Below are positions 8,079 through 16,572 of a DNA stretch of 34,884 bases, one piece after another (positions within the stretch are counted from its first letter, which is position 1; every line of letters starts with the position of its first letter). Source of the DNA: Humibacillus sp. (GTDB lineage: Bacteria; Actinomycetota; Actinomycetes; Actinomycetales; Dermatophilaceae); assembly GCA_030452985.1 (NCBI GenBank), contig JAKDLG010000036.1, positions 1 through 34,884 on the forward strand, given 5' to 3'. A program made the position numbers and the translations under genes. The notes below the pieces were generated by a model, which made no database searches, was not told where the DNA came from, and was given only the letters and a program-made list of their open reading frames with translations.

Positions 8079-8573
8079 TCAGTCGCGGGCCGGTGAGTCG
8101 CCCACCACGAGATGGACCTCGTCGCCGACGGTGATCGTGCCCGATGAGAGCAGCCGAAACACGGTGCCGCCGCGGTTGTGCAGCGCGCGCGCAGCCCCCG
8201 GCCCGATGCCGTCGTCGAGCAGCCGGCAGGGTGCAGCGATGCGAACCACCTCCAGCTCGACGTCGCCGATGTTCATCAGGGTGCCCGGCCGGGTCGGGAT
8301 CTCACCGCCCGAGATGGTGATGTTGCGGCGGGTCAGCCCCGGGTCGACGGGTCGCCCCAGCTCGACCGCCGCCGCCTCGAGCCCCTCACTCGACTGCACA
8401 GTGACGTGCCGGTGGCGGCTGCCGTGGTAGCGGTCGCCGACCAGGCCGGCCCCGGCCTCGGCCTCGACGCTGGCCACCGACTTCGTCGGAATCCGTCGGC
8501 CAGGAGCGAGGTGGATCGAGACCACCGTCGGGGCTGCGGTGGGCTCCACGGCGAAATTCGTGGTGTCTGTCAT
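8079..8573 (-). CDS. MOSC domain-containing protein
   Basis: This is a stand-alone 164-aa MOSC domain, related to the C-terminal domain of molybdenum-cofactor sulfurase and to YiiM-type proteins. Visible family segments are GLVGDRYHG (about residues 43-51), VTVQSSEGLEA, TRRNITISG and the conserved cysteine C116 in RIAAPCRLLDD, followed by GGTVFRLLSSGTITVGDEVHL. MOSC proteins are thought to carry sulfur or act in molybdenum-enzyme metabolism or detoxification of N-hydroxylated compounds; the substrate here is unknown. Its ATG overlaps the stop of the upstream lipoprotein gene (ATGA) and a second, related lipoprotein gene follows after 12 bp. It is cytosolic, with no signal peptide, which makes the sandwich between two exported proteins odd. 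Confidence 0.9.
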   Translation of the reverse strand: MTDTTNFAVEPTAAPTVVSIHLAPGRRIPTKSVASVEAEAGAGLVGDRYHGSRHRHVTVQSSEGLEAAAVELGRPVDPGLTRRNITISGGEIPTRPGTLMNIGDVELEVVRIAAPCRLLDDGIGPGAARALHNRGGTVFRLLSSGTITVGDEVHLVVGDSPARD

Positions 8574-9439
8574 GAGGCCGGCTCATTCGTGATGGCGGCA
8601 AGGGCGCTGCGAGCGCCTCGTTCCCGGGTCGCTTTCGTCCATCCCGCGCCGTCGACGACCAGCCAGATCAGGTTGCGGCCGCTCGCGGCGAAGACGAAGT
8701 CGGCGTCCTGGAAGGCCCGCACCGCCAGCACACTCTCGCGTTGGCCCACCAACCCGTCGACCCCCAGGTGCCCCGGCCGGCCACCCGTGCAGGTGGTGAC
8801 GGCGGCAGCCAGGCGCGAGCGTGTCGACTCCAGGTCGGACGCCGCTTCGGCTGACGGTGGAAAGTGCAGCACGGTGTAGAGCACCGCGGCCTGTGACGGG
8901 ATCGCACCCGACGGCGGGGTGACCTCGGCGTGCGCCTCCCCCATGGTCAGGCGGTCGGCCCCGAGGCTGAGCAGGATGGTGTCGTCGGAGGCCGCGATGA
9001 ACGGGAAGCTCGCGTCACAGGTGGTCTCGAGCGGCTGGTGGCTCACGCACGACGGGTCAGCCCGACGCACGGTCTCGGTGCCGCTCCGTCCGCGGTGGAC
9101 CGCGTCGGGCCAGATCATCTCCGGCTGTAGCGGAGCCGCCGACGTGAGCGCATGGGTGACCGAGCAGAGGCTGGCTTCGGGGAGCGGTGTCATGCCCGGT
9201 GCCAACGCCGGCTGCGTCGCAGCCCCCGGCCGCACCGGGGCCGCGGCCTCCGGCGGGCGAGCATCGACACCAGAGCCGGCGCCCATTCCGGGCGGCGGAG
9301 TGCCGGTGACGCCAGCCGACGGCGAGTACGTCAGCTCGCCGTCGCCGGCGGTGCCGGTCGTGCAGGCCGAGGTGAGCAGTCCTGCGAACAGTACGGCGAG
9401 CACGATGCCGGCCGCCCTGCGGCCCGGGCGATGCGGCAT
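8570..9439 (-). CDS. Putative lipoprotein with four-cysteine extracellular domain (paralogue of 7176-8066)
   Basis: The 289-aa product has a clear lipoprotein signal peptide (RPGRRAAGIVLAVLFAGLL) and a lipobox LTSAC with the Cys at about residue 26, then a Gly/Pro/Ala-rich linker to about residue 85. The remaining 200 residues match the paralogue: GMTPLPEASLC, EMIWPDAV, SC-VSHQPLETTC-DASFPF, VTTCTGGRPGHLG and LIWLVVDGAGW. Four Cys are shared in position. It lies 17 bp after lpd and overlaps the MOSC gene by 4 bp, so it belongs to the same transcript. No function is known to me; a surface-exposed sensor or binding role is inferred from the anchor and disulfides only. Confidence 0.82.
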   Translation of the reverse strand: MPHRPGRRAAGIVLAVLFAGLLTSACTTGTAGDGELTYSPSAGVTGTPPPGMGAGSGVDARPPEAAAPVRPGAATQPALAPGMTPLPEASLCSVTHALTSAAPLQPEMIWPDAVHRGRSGTETVRRADPSCVSHQPLETTCDASFPFIAASDDTILLSLGADRLTMGEAHAEVTPPSGAIPSQAAVLYTVLHFPPSAEAASDLESTRSRLAAAVTTCTGGRPGHLGVDGLVGQRESVLAVRAFQDADFVFAASGRNLIWLVVDGAGWTKATRERGARSALAAITNEPAS

Positions 9440-9456
9440 CCGCCTGCCCGAGCCGG

Positions 9457-10854
9457 TCAGAAGTTGATCATGTGCCCGGCGATGCCGTGCACGGCCTCCT
9501 TGACCGCCTCGCCGAGGGTCGGGTGGGCGAAGACGGTGCGCGACACCTCGTCGGCGGTGAGGTCCCAGGTCTGGGCGAGGTTGAGCACCGGAAGCAGCTC
9601 GGTGACGTCGGGCCCGATCAGCGCCGCCCCGAGGATCTCGTTGTGCTCGGCGTCGGCGATCACCTTGACGAACCCGACCGGCTCGCCGAGGCCCATCGCC
9701 TTGCCGTTGGCCGAGAAGGGGAACGTTGCGGTCTTGACGTCGTGACCGGCATCCTTGGCCTGCTGCTCGGACAGGCCCATCGAGCCGATCTGCGGCTGGC
9801 AGTAGGTTGCCCGCGGGATGAAGGCGTAGTCGATGGCCATCGTCTCGGCGCCGGCGATCGTCTCGGCGGTCACGATTCCCATCGCCTCCGCGACGTGGGC
9901 GAGCATCAGCTTGGCCGTGACGTCGCCGATGGCGTACACGTTCGGCACGTTGGTGCGGCAGAACTCGTCGATGGCGATGGCGCCGCGGTCGGTGAGCTCG
10001 ACCCCGATGGCGTCGAGCCCGTAGCCGTCGGTGCGCGGGGCGAAGCCGATGGCCGAGAGCAGGCGGTCGGCCTCGAGCACCTGCTGGTCGCCGCCGGCGG
10101 CCGGGCTGACCGTGACCTTCACGCCCGAGCCGGTGTCTTCGACCGACTCGACCTTGGTGCTGAGCATGACCTTCACACCGAGCTTCTTGTAGTGCTTGAG
10201 CAGCTCCTTCGACACGTCGGCGTCCTCGGTGGGCACCATGCGGTCGAGGAACTCGACGATGGTGACGTCGACGCCGAAGTTCTTCATCACGTAGGCGAAC
10301 TCGACGCCGATGGCGCCCGAGCCCGCGATGATGATCGAGCCGGGAAGGTTCTCGTCGAGGATCTGCTCCTCGTAGGTCACGACGTTCTCACTCACCTCGA
10401 CGCCGGGGATCATCCGGGTGACCGAGCCGGTCGCGATGGTGAGGTTGTCGAACGTGACAGCGCGCTTCTCACCGTCGTTCAGGGCGATGTCCATCGAGGT
10501 CGGGCTGGTCAGCGTGCCCCAGCCGTCGATCTCCTCGATCTTGTTCTTCTTCATCAGGAAGTGGACGCCCTTGACGATGCCGCCGGAGACTTGGCGGCTG
10601 CGCTTGAAGGTCGGCCCGAACGACATCGTGGCGTCGCCCTCGATGCCGTACTTCGCCTTGTCGTGGGTGAGGGTGTGCGCCAGCTCGGCGTTCTTCAGCA
10701 ACGCCTTGCTGGGGATACACCCGACGTTGAGGCACACCCCGCCCCAGTACTGCTTCTCGACGACGGCAACCTTCTTGCCGAGCTGCGAGGCGCGGATTGC
10801 TGCGACATAGCCGCCTGGACCCGCACCGAGAACCACCACATCGTAATCAGCCAT
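9457..10854 (-). CDS. lpdA: Dihydrolipoyl dehydrogenase (E3)
   Basis: This flavoenzyme reoxidises dihydrolipoamide with NAD+ in the pyruvate and 2-oxoglutarate dehydrogenase complexes. The 465-aa product has the N-terminal FAD-binding GAGPGG (residues 10-15), the redox disulfide C41/C46 in [13 protein letters not shown], the NAD-binding [10 protein letters not shown], the second FAD motif YAIGDV, and the C-terminal catalytic [15 protein letters not shown]. The ATG at 10854 was chosen because [12 protein letters not shown] is the canonical start; the in-frame upstream ATG at 10902 adds a non-conserved stretch. There is no ribosome-binding site, but a TAGGGT box ends 7 bases before the ATG, suggesting a leaderless transcript. 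It is the first gene of the minus-strand operon with the two lipoproteins and MOSC. Confidence 0.96.
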   Translation of the reverse strand: MADYDVVVLGAGPGGYVAAIRASQLGKKVAVVEKQYWGGVCLNVGCIPSKALLKNAELAHTLTHDKAKYGIEGDATMSFGPTFKRSRQVSGGIVKGVHFLMKKNKIEEIDGWGTLTSPTSMDIALNDGEKRAVTFDNLTIATGSVTRMIPGVEVSENVVTYEEQILDENLPGSIIIAGSGAIGVEFAYVMKNFGVDVTIVEFLDRMVPTEDADVSKELLKHYKKLGVKVMLSTKVESVEDTGSGVKVTVSPAAGGDQQVLEADRLLSAIGFAPRTDGYGLDAIGVELTDRGAIAIDEFCRTNVPNVYAIGDVTAKLMLAHVAEAMGIVTAETIAGAETMAIDYAFIPRATYCQPQIGSMGLSEQQAKDAGHDVKTATFPFSANGKAMGLGEPVGFVKVIADAEHNEILGAALIGPDVTELLPVLNLAQTWDLTADEVSRTVFAHPTLGEAVKEAVHGIAGHMINF

Positions 10855-10861
10855 GGCTGAC

Positions 10862-10867
10862 ACCCTA
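10862..10867 (-). promoter_or_regulatory. Candidate -10 box for leaderless lpdA mRNA
   Basis: TAGGGT (minus strand) matches TANNNT and is separated from the lpdA ATG by exactly 7 bases, the spacing expected if transcription starts at the A of the start codon. No Shine-Dalgarno sequence precedes the ATG. The -35 region is weak. The divergent spacer 10855-11092 also holds the promoter of the DUF3311/symporter operon. Confidence 0.4.
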
Positions 10868-11092
10868 TCTGGGCCGGGGGGCCCGTTCGCATTCGTGCCC
10901 ACGGACGTTGGGTCGGGCCCGAGTCGGTGTTGACCGCGGGCGCCCAGCCCCCACTTGAAGGGCCCACGACGCCGACAGTCACGGCGCCCTCAAAAAACAC
11001 CGCGGCCACGCCCCGAATTCCCCCCTCTGCGGGAGTAGGTTCCCTCCGCACGGTCGGACATCCTTTCGGCCCAGACCAACGGAGGTCACCGC

Positions 11093-11431
11093 ATGAGCAC
11101 CCCCCCGCAGCACAGCGACGCTCCACCCGCGAACAAGGGACTGCTGGCTATCGCAGTCGTCTGTCTGGCGATCCCGATCATCGCCCTCATGCTCGTCGGC
11201 ACGTACGCCAAGGACGGCCCCCGCCTGTTCGATTTCCCGTTCTTCATCTGGTACCAGTTCCTGTGGGTGGCGCTCTGCTCGATCCTGACGTACACCGCCT
11301 ACCGCCTGGTGCTCAGGGCCCGCCCGCACCGGCCGATGAACCCCGAGGGCACCGAGTTCCTCATCGACACCGGTGACGACGTGGGCGACAGCACGACCGA
11401 TGGCGCCGGCGACAGTGAGACCGGCCGATGA
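11093..11431 (+). CDS. DUF3311 small membrane protein, symporter partner
   Basis: The 112-aa product has two predicted transmembrane helices (about residues 17-38 and 50-68), with the DUF3311 hallmark between and within them: LFDFPFFIWYQFLWV. A hydrophilic acidic tail follows. DUF3311 proteins are regularly encoded directly before sodium:solute symporters of the MctP type and are presumed to be a small subunit or assembly partner. GGAGG lies 8 bases before the ATG. The stop overlaps the symporter start (ATGA, 11428-11431), so expression is coupled. Confidence 0.9.
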   Translation: MSTPPQHSDAPPANKGLLAIAVVCLAIPIIALMLVGTYAKDGPRLFDFPFFIWYQFLWVALCSILTYTAYRLVLRARPHRPMNPEGTEFLIDTGDDVGDSTTDGAGDSETGR

Positions 11432-13101
11432 CCGCCCTCACGCCGGCCCAGTCGACAGGGGGCGTCAACGGCGTCGCCCTCACCGTGCTCGTCGTGTTCT
11501 TCCTGGCGGTCGCGGTGGCCGGCTTCTGGGCCGCTCGTTGGCGCCGGCCCGCCAGCATGGACAGCCTCGAGGAGTGGGGCCTCGGCGGCCGGTCGTTCGG
11601 CACCTGGGTCACCTGGTTCCTGCTCGGCGGCGACCTCTACACGGCGTACACCTTCGTAGCGGTGCCGGCGGCCATGTTCTCGGTCGGGGCCGTGAGCGGC
11701 TTCTTCGCCGTGCCCTACACCATCATTCTCTACCCGATCATCTTCATCTTCATGTCGCGGCTGTGGTCGGTCTCGCACCGGCACGGCTACGTCACCCCGG
11801 CTGACTTCGTGCAGGGCCGTTCGGGTTCGCGCGCCCTGACGCTGGCCGTGGCCGTGACCGGCTTCCTCGCCACGATGCCCTACATCGCGCTGCAGCTGGT
11901 CGGCATCCAGGCGGTGCTCGAGGTGGCCGGCGTCGGCGGCAGCGGCAACTGGGTGGAGAAGGACGCGCCGATCTTCGTCGCGTTCCTCGTGCTGGCCCTC
12001 TACACCTATACCTCCGGCCTGCGAGCTCCGGCGATCATCGCGTTCGTCAAGGACATCCTCATCTACATCGTCATCATCGTGGCCGTGATCTACCTGCCGT
12101 CGAAGGTCGGCGGCTGGGGACACATCTTCGACGCGGCCCAGAACAAGATGGCGAAGACCAACCCGGACACCGGCAAACCCGTCGGGGCCTTCATCCCGGC
12201 GGCCGGGCAGTACTGGGCGTACGCCACGCTGGCCCTGGGTTCGGCGATGGCGTTGTTCATGTACCCGCACTCCGTCACGGCTACGTTGTCGGCCAAGAGC
12301 CGCACGACGATCCGCAAGAACGCGTCGATCCTGCCCGCGTACTCGTTCATGCTCGGGCTGCTCGCCCTGCTGGGCTGGGTGGCGATCGCGGCCGGAACGA
12401 AGCCGATCGGCCTCGACGGCAAGCCCAACCCGCAGCTGGTCGTGCCGCAGCTCTTCGAGGACTTCTTCCCGCCGTGGTTCGCGGGCGTCGCGTTCGCGGC
12501 CATCGCCATCGGGGCGCTGGTGCCGGCGGCCATCATGTCGATCGCGGCCTCGAACACCTTCACCCGCAACATCTACAAGGCGTGGATCAAGCCTGACGCC
12601 ACGCCCAAGCAGGAGGCCAAGGTCAGCAAGCTCACCTCGCTCGTCGTCAAGGCGTTCGCCCTGATCTTCGTGTTGACCCTTGACAAGACCAACGCCTTGA
12701 ACTTCCAGCTGCTCGGCGGCATCTGGATCATGCAGACCTTCCCGTCGGTCGTGTTCTACCTCTACACGCGCTGGTTCCACCGGCGAGCGCTGCTGCTGGG
12801 CTGGGCCGTCGGCATGGTCTACGGCACCGTCTCGGCCTATAACGTCATCAACCCGGTGAGCAAGGGGCACTTCGGCGGCTCGCTGGCCGAGATCCCCGGG
12901 CTCGGCGAGCTGGGTTACATCGCGCTGACGGCCTTCGTCTTCAATCTCATCGTCACGGTCGTCTTCACCGTCATCTTTCGTGCCTTCAAGGCCTCCGAGG
13001 GCAAGGACGAGACGATCCCGGCCGACTACTTCGCCGACGCCGGTGACCCCCGTGTCGAGAAGGTCGAGTCCGAAGTCCCGGTGTTGCCGCCGGGCGTCTG
13101 A
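11428..13101 (+). CDS. Sodium:solute symporter, MctP-like (SSS family)
   Basis: The 557-aa protein has about 13 transmembrane helices. Family features are the first helix pair with GLGGRSFGTWVTWFLLGGDLYTAYTF (about residues 50-76), the TM3 region FFAVPYTIILYP, the HGYVTPADFVQGR segment, and the helices with SIAASNTFTRNIYKAW. It most resembles MctP-type permeases, which take up monocarboxylates such as lactate, pyruvate, propionate or acetate with Na+ or H+. The exact substrate is inferred. It is coupled to the DUF3311 gene and followed by a terminator hairpin, so the two form a complete small operon. Confidence 0.92.
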   Translation: MTALTPAQSTGGVNGVALTVLVVFFLAVAVAGFWAARWRRPASMDSLEEWGLGGRSFGTWVTWFLLGGDLYTAYTFVAVPAAMFSVGAVSGFFAVPYTIILYPIIFIFMSRLWSVSHRHGYVTPADFVQGRSGSRALTLAVAVTGFLATMPYIALQLVGIQAVLEVAGVGGSGNWVEKDAPIFVAFLVLALYTYTSGLRAPAIIAFVKDILIYIVIIVAVIYLPSKVGGWGHIFDAAQNKMAKTNPDTGKPVGAFIPAAGQYWAYATLALGSAMALFMYPHSVTATLSAKSRTTIRKNASILPAYSFMLGLLALLGWVAIAAGTKPIGLDGKPNPQLVVPQLFEDFFPPWFAGVAFAAIAIGALVPAAIMSIAASNTFTRNIYKAWIKPDATPKQEAKVSKLTSLVVKAFALIFVLTLDKTNALNFQLLGGIWIMQTFPSVVFYLYTRWFHRRALLLGWAVGMVYGTVSAYNVINPVSKGHFGGSLAEIPGLGELGYIALTAFVFNLIVTVVFTVIFRAFKASEGKDETIPADYFADAGDPRVEKVESEVPVLPPGV

Positions 13102-13119
13102 CCGACTGTCACCCGATCG

Positions 13120-13166
13120 GATGCCGCTGGGCCGGTCCCTGCACCTGGGGCCGGTTCAGCGGCATC
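13120..13166 (+). terminator. Terminator hairpin of the symporter operon
   Basis: A 16-bp stem with two mismatched positions (13120-13135 with 13151-13166) and a 15-base loop starts 18 bases after the symporter stop codon. It lies before the convergent FUSC gene and may also serve that strand. Confidence 0.75.
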
Positions 13167-13255
13167 CTCATCATCCCGTGGTCCATCAACAGCACCCAGA
13201 GCCAGCAGGTCGAGGATGCCCCTCGGCCCCGAGCGCATCCGTACCGGCAGTGCCG

Positions 13256-14419
13256 TCAGTTCCCGAGGCCGGCCGGGCCGAGGTCCTCTCCACGGGAGCG
13301 CTCGGCCGGGAGGGCGGCGATCGCCTCGTCGACGTCGAGGCCGGTCACCTGCAGCAGGTCGACCACCACCGATCGAGTCTGGGCCAGAATCGTCTCGGTG
13401 GCGAGGCTCGCGGTGCGCGGCAGGTCGGCCGTGAGCACCGCGACCCGCTCGAGACCCGGACGACCGATCATGGGCGACGCATTCTCTGCAAGGGCTCGCG
13501 CGACGATGTCGGTGGCGTCGGCGAGCTGCTCGATGACGGCCAGGTAGTCGTCGGGCAGCGACTCTTCGTTGCCGACCGCCACGGTGATGCGTCGCACCAG
13601 CACCCGGGTGCTCCCCAGCGCACGGTCGAGCGGCGCCACCAGGTCGGCCATGGCCCGCACTCCCACCCGGTGCCGCCGGGGGAACGGCGAGCTGCTGAGC
13701 ACTGACAGCCCCTCGTCGGCCGCCGTGCGCAGCTCGCGCAGCAACGACTCCGTGCCGCGCGCCGAGGCCAGCACCTCCGCCATCCCCTCCACGTCACCGT
13801 CGACGGCGCTGGCGACCGCCCGGCGCAGCAGCTCGCTGATCTTGCGAACGACCTTCGACGCCGCCACCCGGGGCCGTCGTAGTGGCGCCTGTGGCACGAT
13901 GGTCGCCGCCACCAGGGCCACCGCTCCCCCGATCAACGCGTCGGTCCAGCGGGTGAACGCCTGGCCGGGGCTGGCGACCAGTACGACCACCACGATCCCC
14001 TGCACGCCCGCCTGGGCCACGAGTAGCGGACCGCCATCGAGCAGCAGCGCGAACGACATGGAGACCAGCACCACGGCGGTGACCTGCCAAGGGCCGGTGC
14101 CGGCGAAGTGCACGAAGACATCAGCCGTGAACACGCCGACGGCCACCCCCACGGCCACCTCGAACACCCGGCGGAGGCGCTGTCCGTACGACATTCCGAG
14201 GCACACGACTGCGACGATCGGCGCGAAGAACGGCTCACGGTGGCCGAAGACGCTCGTCGCCATCCACCAGGCCACCCCAGCCGAGATCGAGCACTGAACC
14301 AACAGGAAGGCCCTCGACCTCAGCCGGTCGAGGCGGGTTTTCAGCGACAGCCGGCTCCGCGCGTACGCACGGTCGAGCGCCTCGATCACCGGCGAGTCGC
14401 TCTTCAGGTAGTCGTCCAC
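13256..14419 (-). CDS. FUSC-family membrane protein (aromatic acid exporter-like)
   Basis: The 387-aa product has about six hydrophobic helices in residues 40-170 (for example FAPIVAVVCLGMSYGQRLRRVFEVAVG, the FUSC/ArAE signature region, and GIVVVVLVAS) followed by a long helical cytoplasmic domain. FUSC-like proteins are linked to export of aromatic carboxylic acids and related compounds. The GTG at 14419 (VDDYLKSD) is chosen because GGGAGG stands 7 bases upstream; a GTG at 14446 is an alternative without such a site. The gene follows mrdA by 91 bp on the same strand, the place where rodA usually lies in actinobacterial mre clusters. Whether it is co-transcribed with them is unclear. Confidence 0.85.
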   Translation of the reverse strand: MDDYLKSDSPVIEALDRAYARSRLSLKTRLDRLRSRAFLLVQCSISAGVAWWMATSVFGHREPFFAPIVAVVCLGMSYGQRLRRVFEVAVGVAVGVFTADVFVHFAGTGPWQVTAVVLVSMSFALLLDGGPLLVAQAGVQGIVVVVLVASPGQAFTRWTDALIGGAVALVAATIVPQAPLRRPRVAASKVVRKISELLRRAVASAVDGDVEGMAEVLASARGTESLLRELRTAADEGLSVLSSSPFPRRHRVGVRAMADLVAPLDRALGSTRVLVRRITVAVGNEESLPDDYLAVIEQLADATDIVARALAENASPMIGRPGLERVAVLTADLPRTASLATETILAQTRSVVVDLLQVTGLDVDEAIAALPAERSRGEDLGPAGLGN

Positions 14420-14510
14420 GCTGCATCCTCCCAGCCTCGCTGCCACTCGGCCGCCTGGAAGCGCACGCGAACAACCACCGCCGAGGCTCCGGCCCCGCGA
14501 CGGGCGGTTC

Positions 14511-16571
14511 TCAGAGACCGAGCTCGAGGATGCCGTCGAAGACCTGGCGTACGGCCGGCGCGGCCACTTTCGAACCGGAGCCGCCCTGGCTCACCACGAC
14601 GACGACGGCATACTTCGGCGCGGTCGTCGGGCCGTACCCGGCGAACCAGGCCGTGGCCTGCTGGCCGAAGACCTCACCCGTGCCGGTCTTGCCCGCGACG
14701 GGGTAACGGTCGTGCGGGAAGCCGACGAAGGCGCCACCTGCGGAGCCGCCGGGCCTCGTGACGTCGGCCAGGGCCGACCGTACGTACGCCCCGACGTCGG
14801 GGCGCAAAGCCGCCGTGCCCATCTTCTTCGGCGCGATGCTCGTGACCGCGCCGTCGGCCGAGCGATACCCGGCGGCTACCTGTGGCTGCCACAGGGTTCC
14901 GCCGTTCGCGACCGCGGAGTACACCCCGGCCATCTGGAGCGGGGTCACGGCGAGATCGCCCTGCCCGATGGAGAAGTTGACGGCGTCACCGGGCCGGTAC
15001 TGGTAGCCCGACCGGCAGTTCTCGGCGGCGAGGGAGCGCAAGTAGGCGGCCCGGGCCGGGTCGGTCTTGGCCACCTGCGGGTAGCCCGTGGCCGCTCGCT
15101 TGCAGGTGACGTTCTTGGTCGCGAGCCAGTTCGCCTCCTTCCACGCGCGGTCGGGCAGTCGGCCGGCCGACTCCCCCGGCAGGTCGACACCGGTGCGGCG
15201 GCCGATGCCGAAGCTCTTGGCCATGGTGACGAACGGGTCGTCGACGGTGGGCGACGCGGCCAGCCCGCCGAGACGCTTCCACGACGAGTAGGCGAACCGG
15301 TAGAAGACCGTGTCGCACGAGACGACGAGGGTCTGGTGCAGGTCGATGGGTCCGTAGCCGCGAGACTCGTAGTTGTTGAAGACCCGGCCCCCGACCGTGA
15401 GGTTCGGCGAGCAGTCGTAGCGGCCGTCGAGGCTCGCCCCGTCGTGCACCGCCGCAGGCACCGAGATCACCTTGAAGGTCGACGCCGGCGGAAACGTCTC
15501 GGAGGTGAGCCGCGATCGCAACGGTGCACCGGATGCCGGGCTGCTCAGCCGGGCCAACGTGGCGGCACTGATGCCGTCAGAGAAGACGTTCGGGTCGTAC
15601 GCCGGGTAGCTCGCGGCCGCGACGACCGCGCCGTTGGTGACGTCGACCACGACGGCCGCGCCGGAGTCGGCCCGCTGCTTGTCGGCTCTGGCTTTCGCCA
15701 CCGCCGAGGCCAGAGCCGCCTCGGTGCGAGCCTGCAGCCGGGCGTCGAGATGCGTGACGACGTCGCGGCCGTTGACGGGCGCGGTCACGCTCAGTGTGCC
15801 GGTGACGATGCCCCGGGGGTCGATCGACACCACGGACGCTCCGTTCGTGCCTCGCAGCACCGTGTCGTACTGCTCCTCGAGGCCGGACCGCCCGACGACG
15901 TCGTCGGGGTCGATGCGCCCGCTGCTGCCGGAGACCTCTTCGGCGCCGGCCCGGGCGACGTGACCGAGCAGGTGCGCGCCATTGGCGTGGTCGGGGGCCG
16001 GGTGGTCACGAAGCGGCTCGGCGACCACTCCGACGCCGGGAAACTTCTCGGGTTGCTCCACCAGGGTCAGGGCCCGGCGGGCATCGACCCCCGTGGCGAT
16101 CGGGATCGGCACGTACGGCGAGCCGTTGAAGCAGGCCGGCGCCTTCGGTGCCCCTTTGGTGCCGCACAGCATGGTCTTGCTCCACAGCTGCTCGAAGGGC
16201 AGACCGAGAGCCTGAGCCACGGCCGCGACCAACTGCCTGCCCTGGTCGTCGGCGTCGAGCAACGCACCGCGCTCGACCGTCACCGCCGTGGTGAAAGTGT
16301 TGTCGGCCAGCGGCTTTCCGGCGCGGTCGAGGATGCGCCCGCGCAACGCGTGCTCGGTGACGGTGCGGGTGTTCACCGCCGTGGCGGCCGAGACCGGGGC
16401 CGGCCCCTGCACGAGCTGCACCTGCCCGAGCCGGGTCACGAGCAGGGCGAACAGGGAGGTCATCAGTGCGATGACCACCCAGCCGGCGCCTCCCCCGCGC
16501 CGTCGAGATGTGCGCCACGTTGGTGGAGAGGAACCGGAACGACGTCTGCGGCGTATCGCTCGGCGGGCCAT
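14511..16571 (-). CDS. mrdA: Penicillin-binding protein 2 (class B transpeptidase of the elongasome)
   Basis: MrdA crosslinks peptidoglycan during elongation with MreBCD. The 686-aa product has a basic N-terminus, one membrane helix (about residues 28-48), a PBP dimer domain starting at RGRILDRAGKPLADN, and a transpeptidase domain. Active-site motifs are S364 in STFK, S418 in SCDT (SxD form) and K628 in KTGTGE. The end VSQGGSGSKVAAPAVRQVFDGIL is typical. The ATG at 16571, one base after the mreD stop, is preferred over a far upstream in-frame start that would overlap most of mreD. It is the fourth gene of mreB-mreC-mreD-mrdA; the expected next gene, rodA, is absent. Confidence 0.95.
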   Translation of the reverse strand: MARRAIRRRRRSGSSPPTWRTSRRRGGGAGWVVIALMTSLFALLVTRLGQVQLVQGPAPVSAATAVNTRTVTEHALRGRILDRAGKPLADNTFTTAVTVERGALLDADDQGRQLVAAVAQALGLPFEQLWSKTMLCGTKGAPKAPACFNGSPYVPIPIATGVDARRALTLVEQPEKFPGVGVVAEPLRDHPAPDHANGAHLLGHVARAGAEEVSGSSGRIDPDDVVGRSGLEEQYDTVLRGTNGASVVSIDPRGIVTGTLSVTAPVNGRDVVTHLDARLQARTEAALASAVAKARADKQRADSGAAVVVDVTNGAVVAAASYPAYDPNVFSDGISAATLARLSSPASGAPLRSRLTSETFPPASTFKVISVPAAVHDGASLDGRYDCSPNLTVGGRVFNNYESRGYGPIDLHQTLVVSCDTVFYRFAYSSWKRLGGLAASPTVDDPFVTMAKSFGIGRRTGVDLPGESAGRLPDRAWKEANWLATKNVTCKRAATGYPQVAKTDPARAAYLRSLAAENCRSGYQYRPGDAVNFSIGQGDLAVTPLQMAGVYSAVANGGTLWQPQVAAGYRSADGAVTSIAPKKMGTAALRPDVGAYVRSALADVTRPGGSAGGAFVGFPHDRYPVAGKTGTGEVFGQQATAWFAGYGPTTAPKYAVVVVVSQGGSGSKVAAPAVRQVFDGILELGL

Positions 16572-16572
16572 G

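Noticed and set aside
11299..12870. Long minus-strand open frame opposite the symporter
   Set aside because: Low-complexity Arg/Asp/His/Gly product lying opposite an unmistakable SSS transporter.
14477..14508. Possible terminator between mrdA and the FUSC gene
   Set aside because: Only a 6-bp stem (ACCGCC with GGCGGT) around a long loop; too weak to call in GC-rich sequence.
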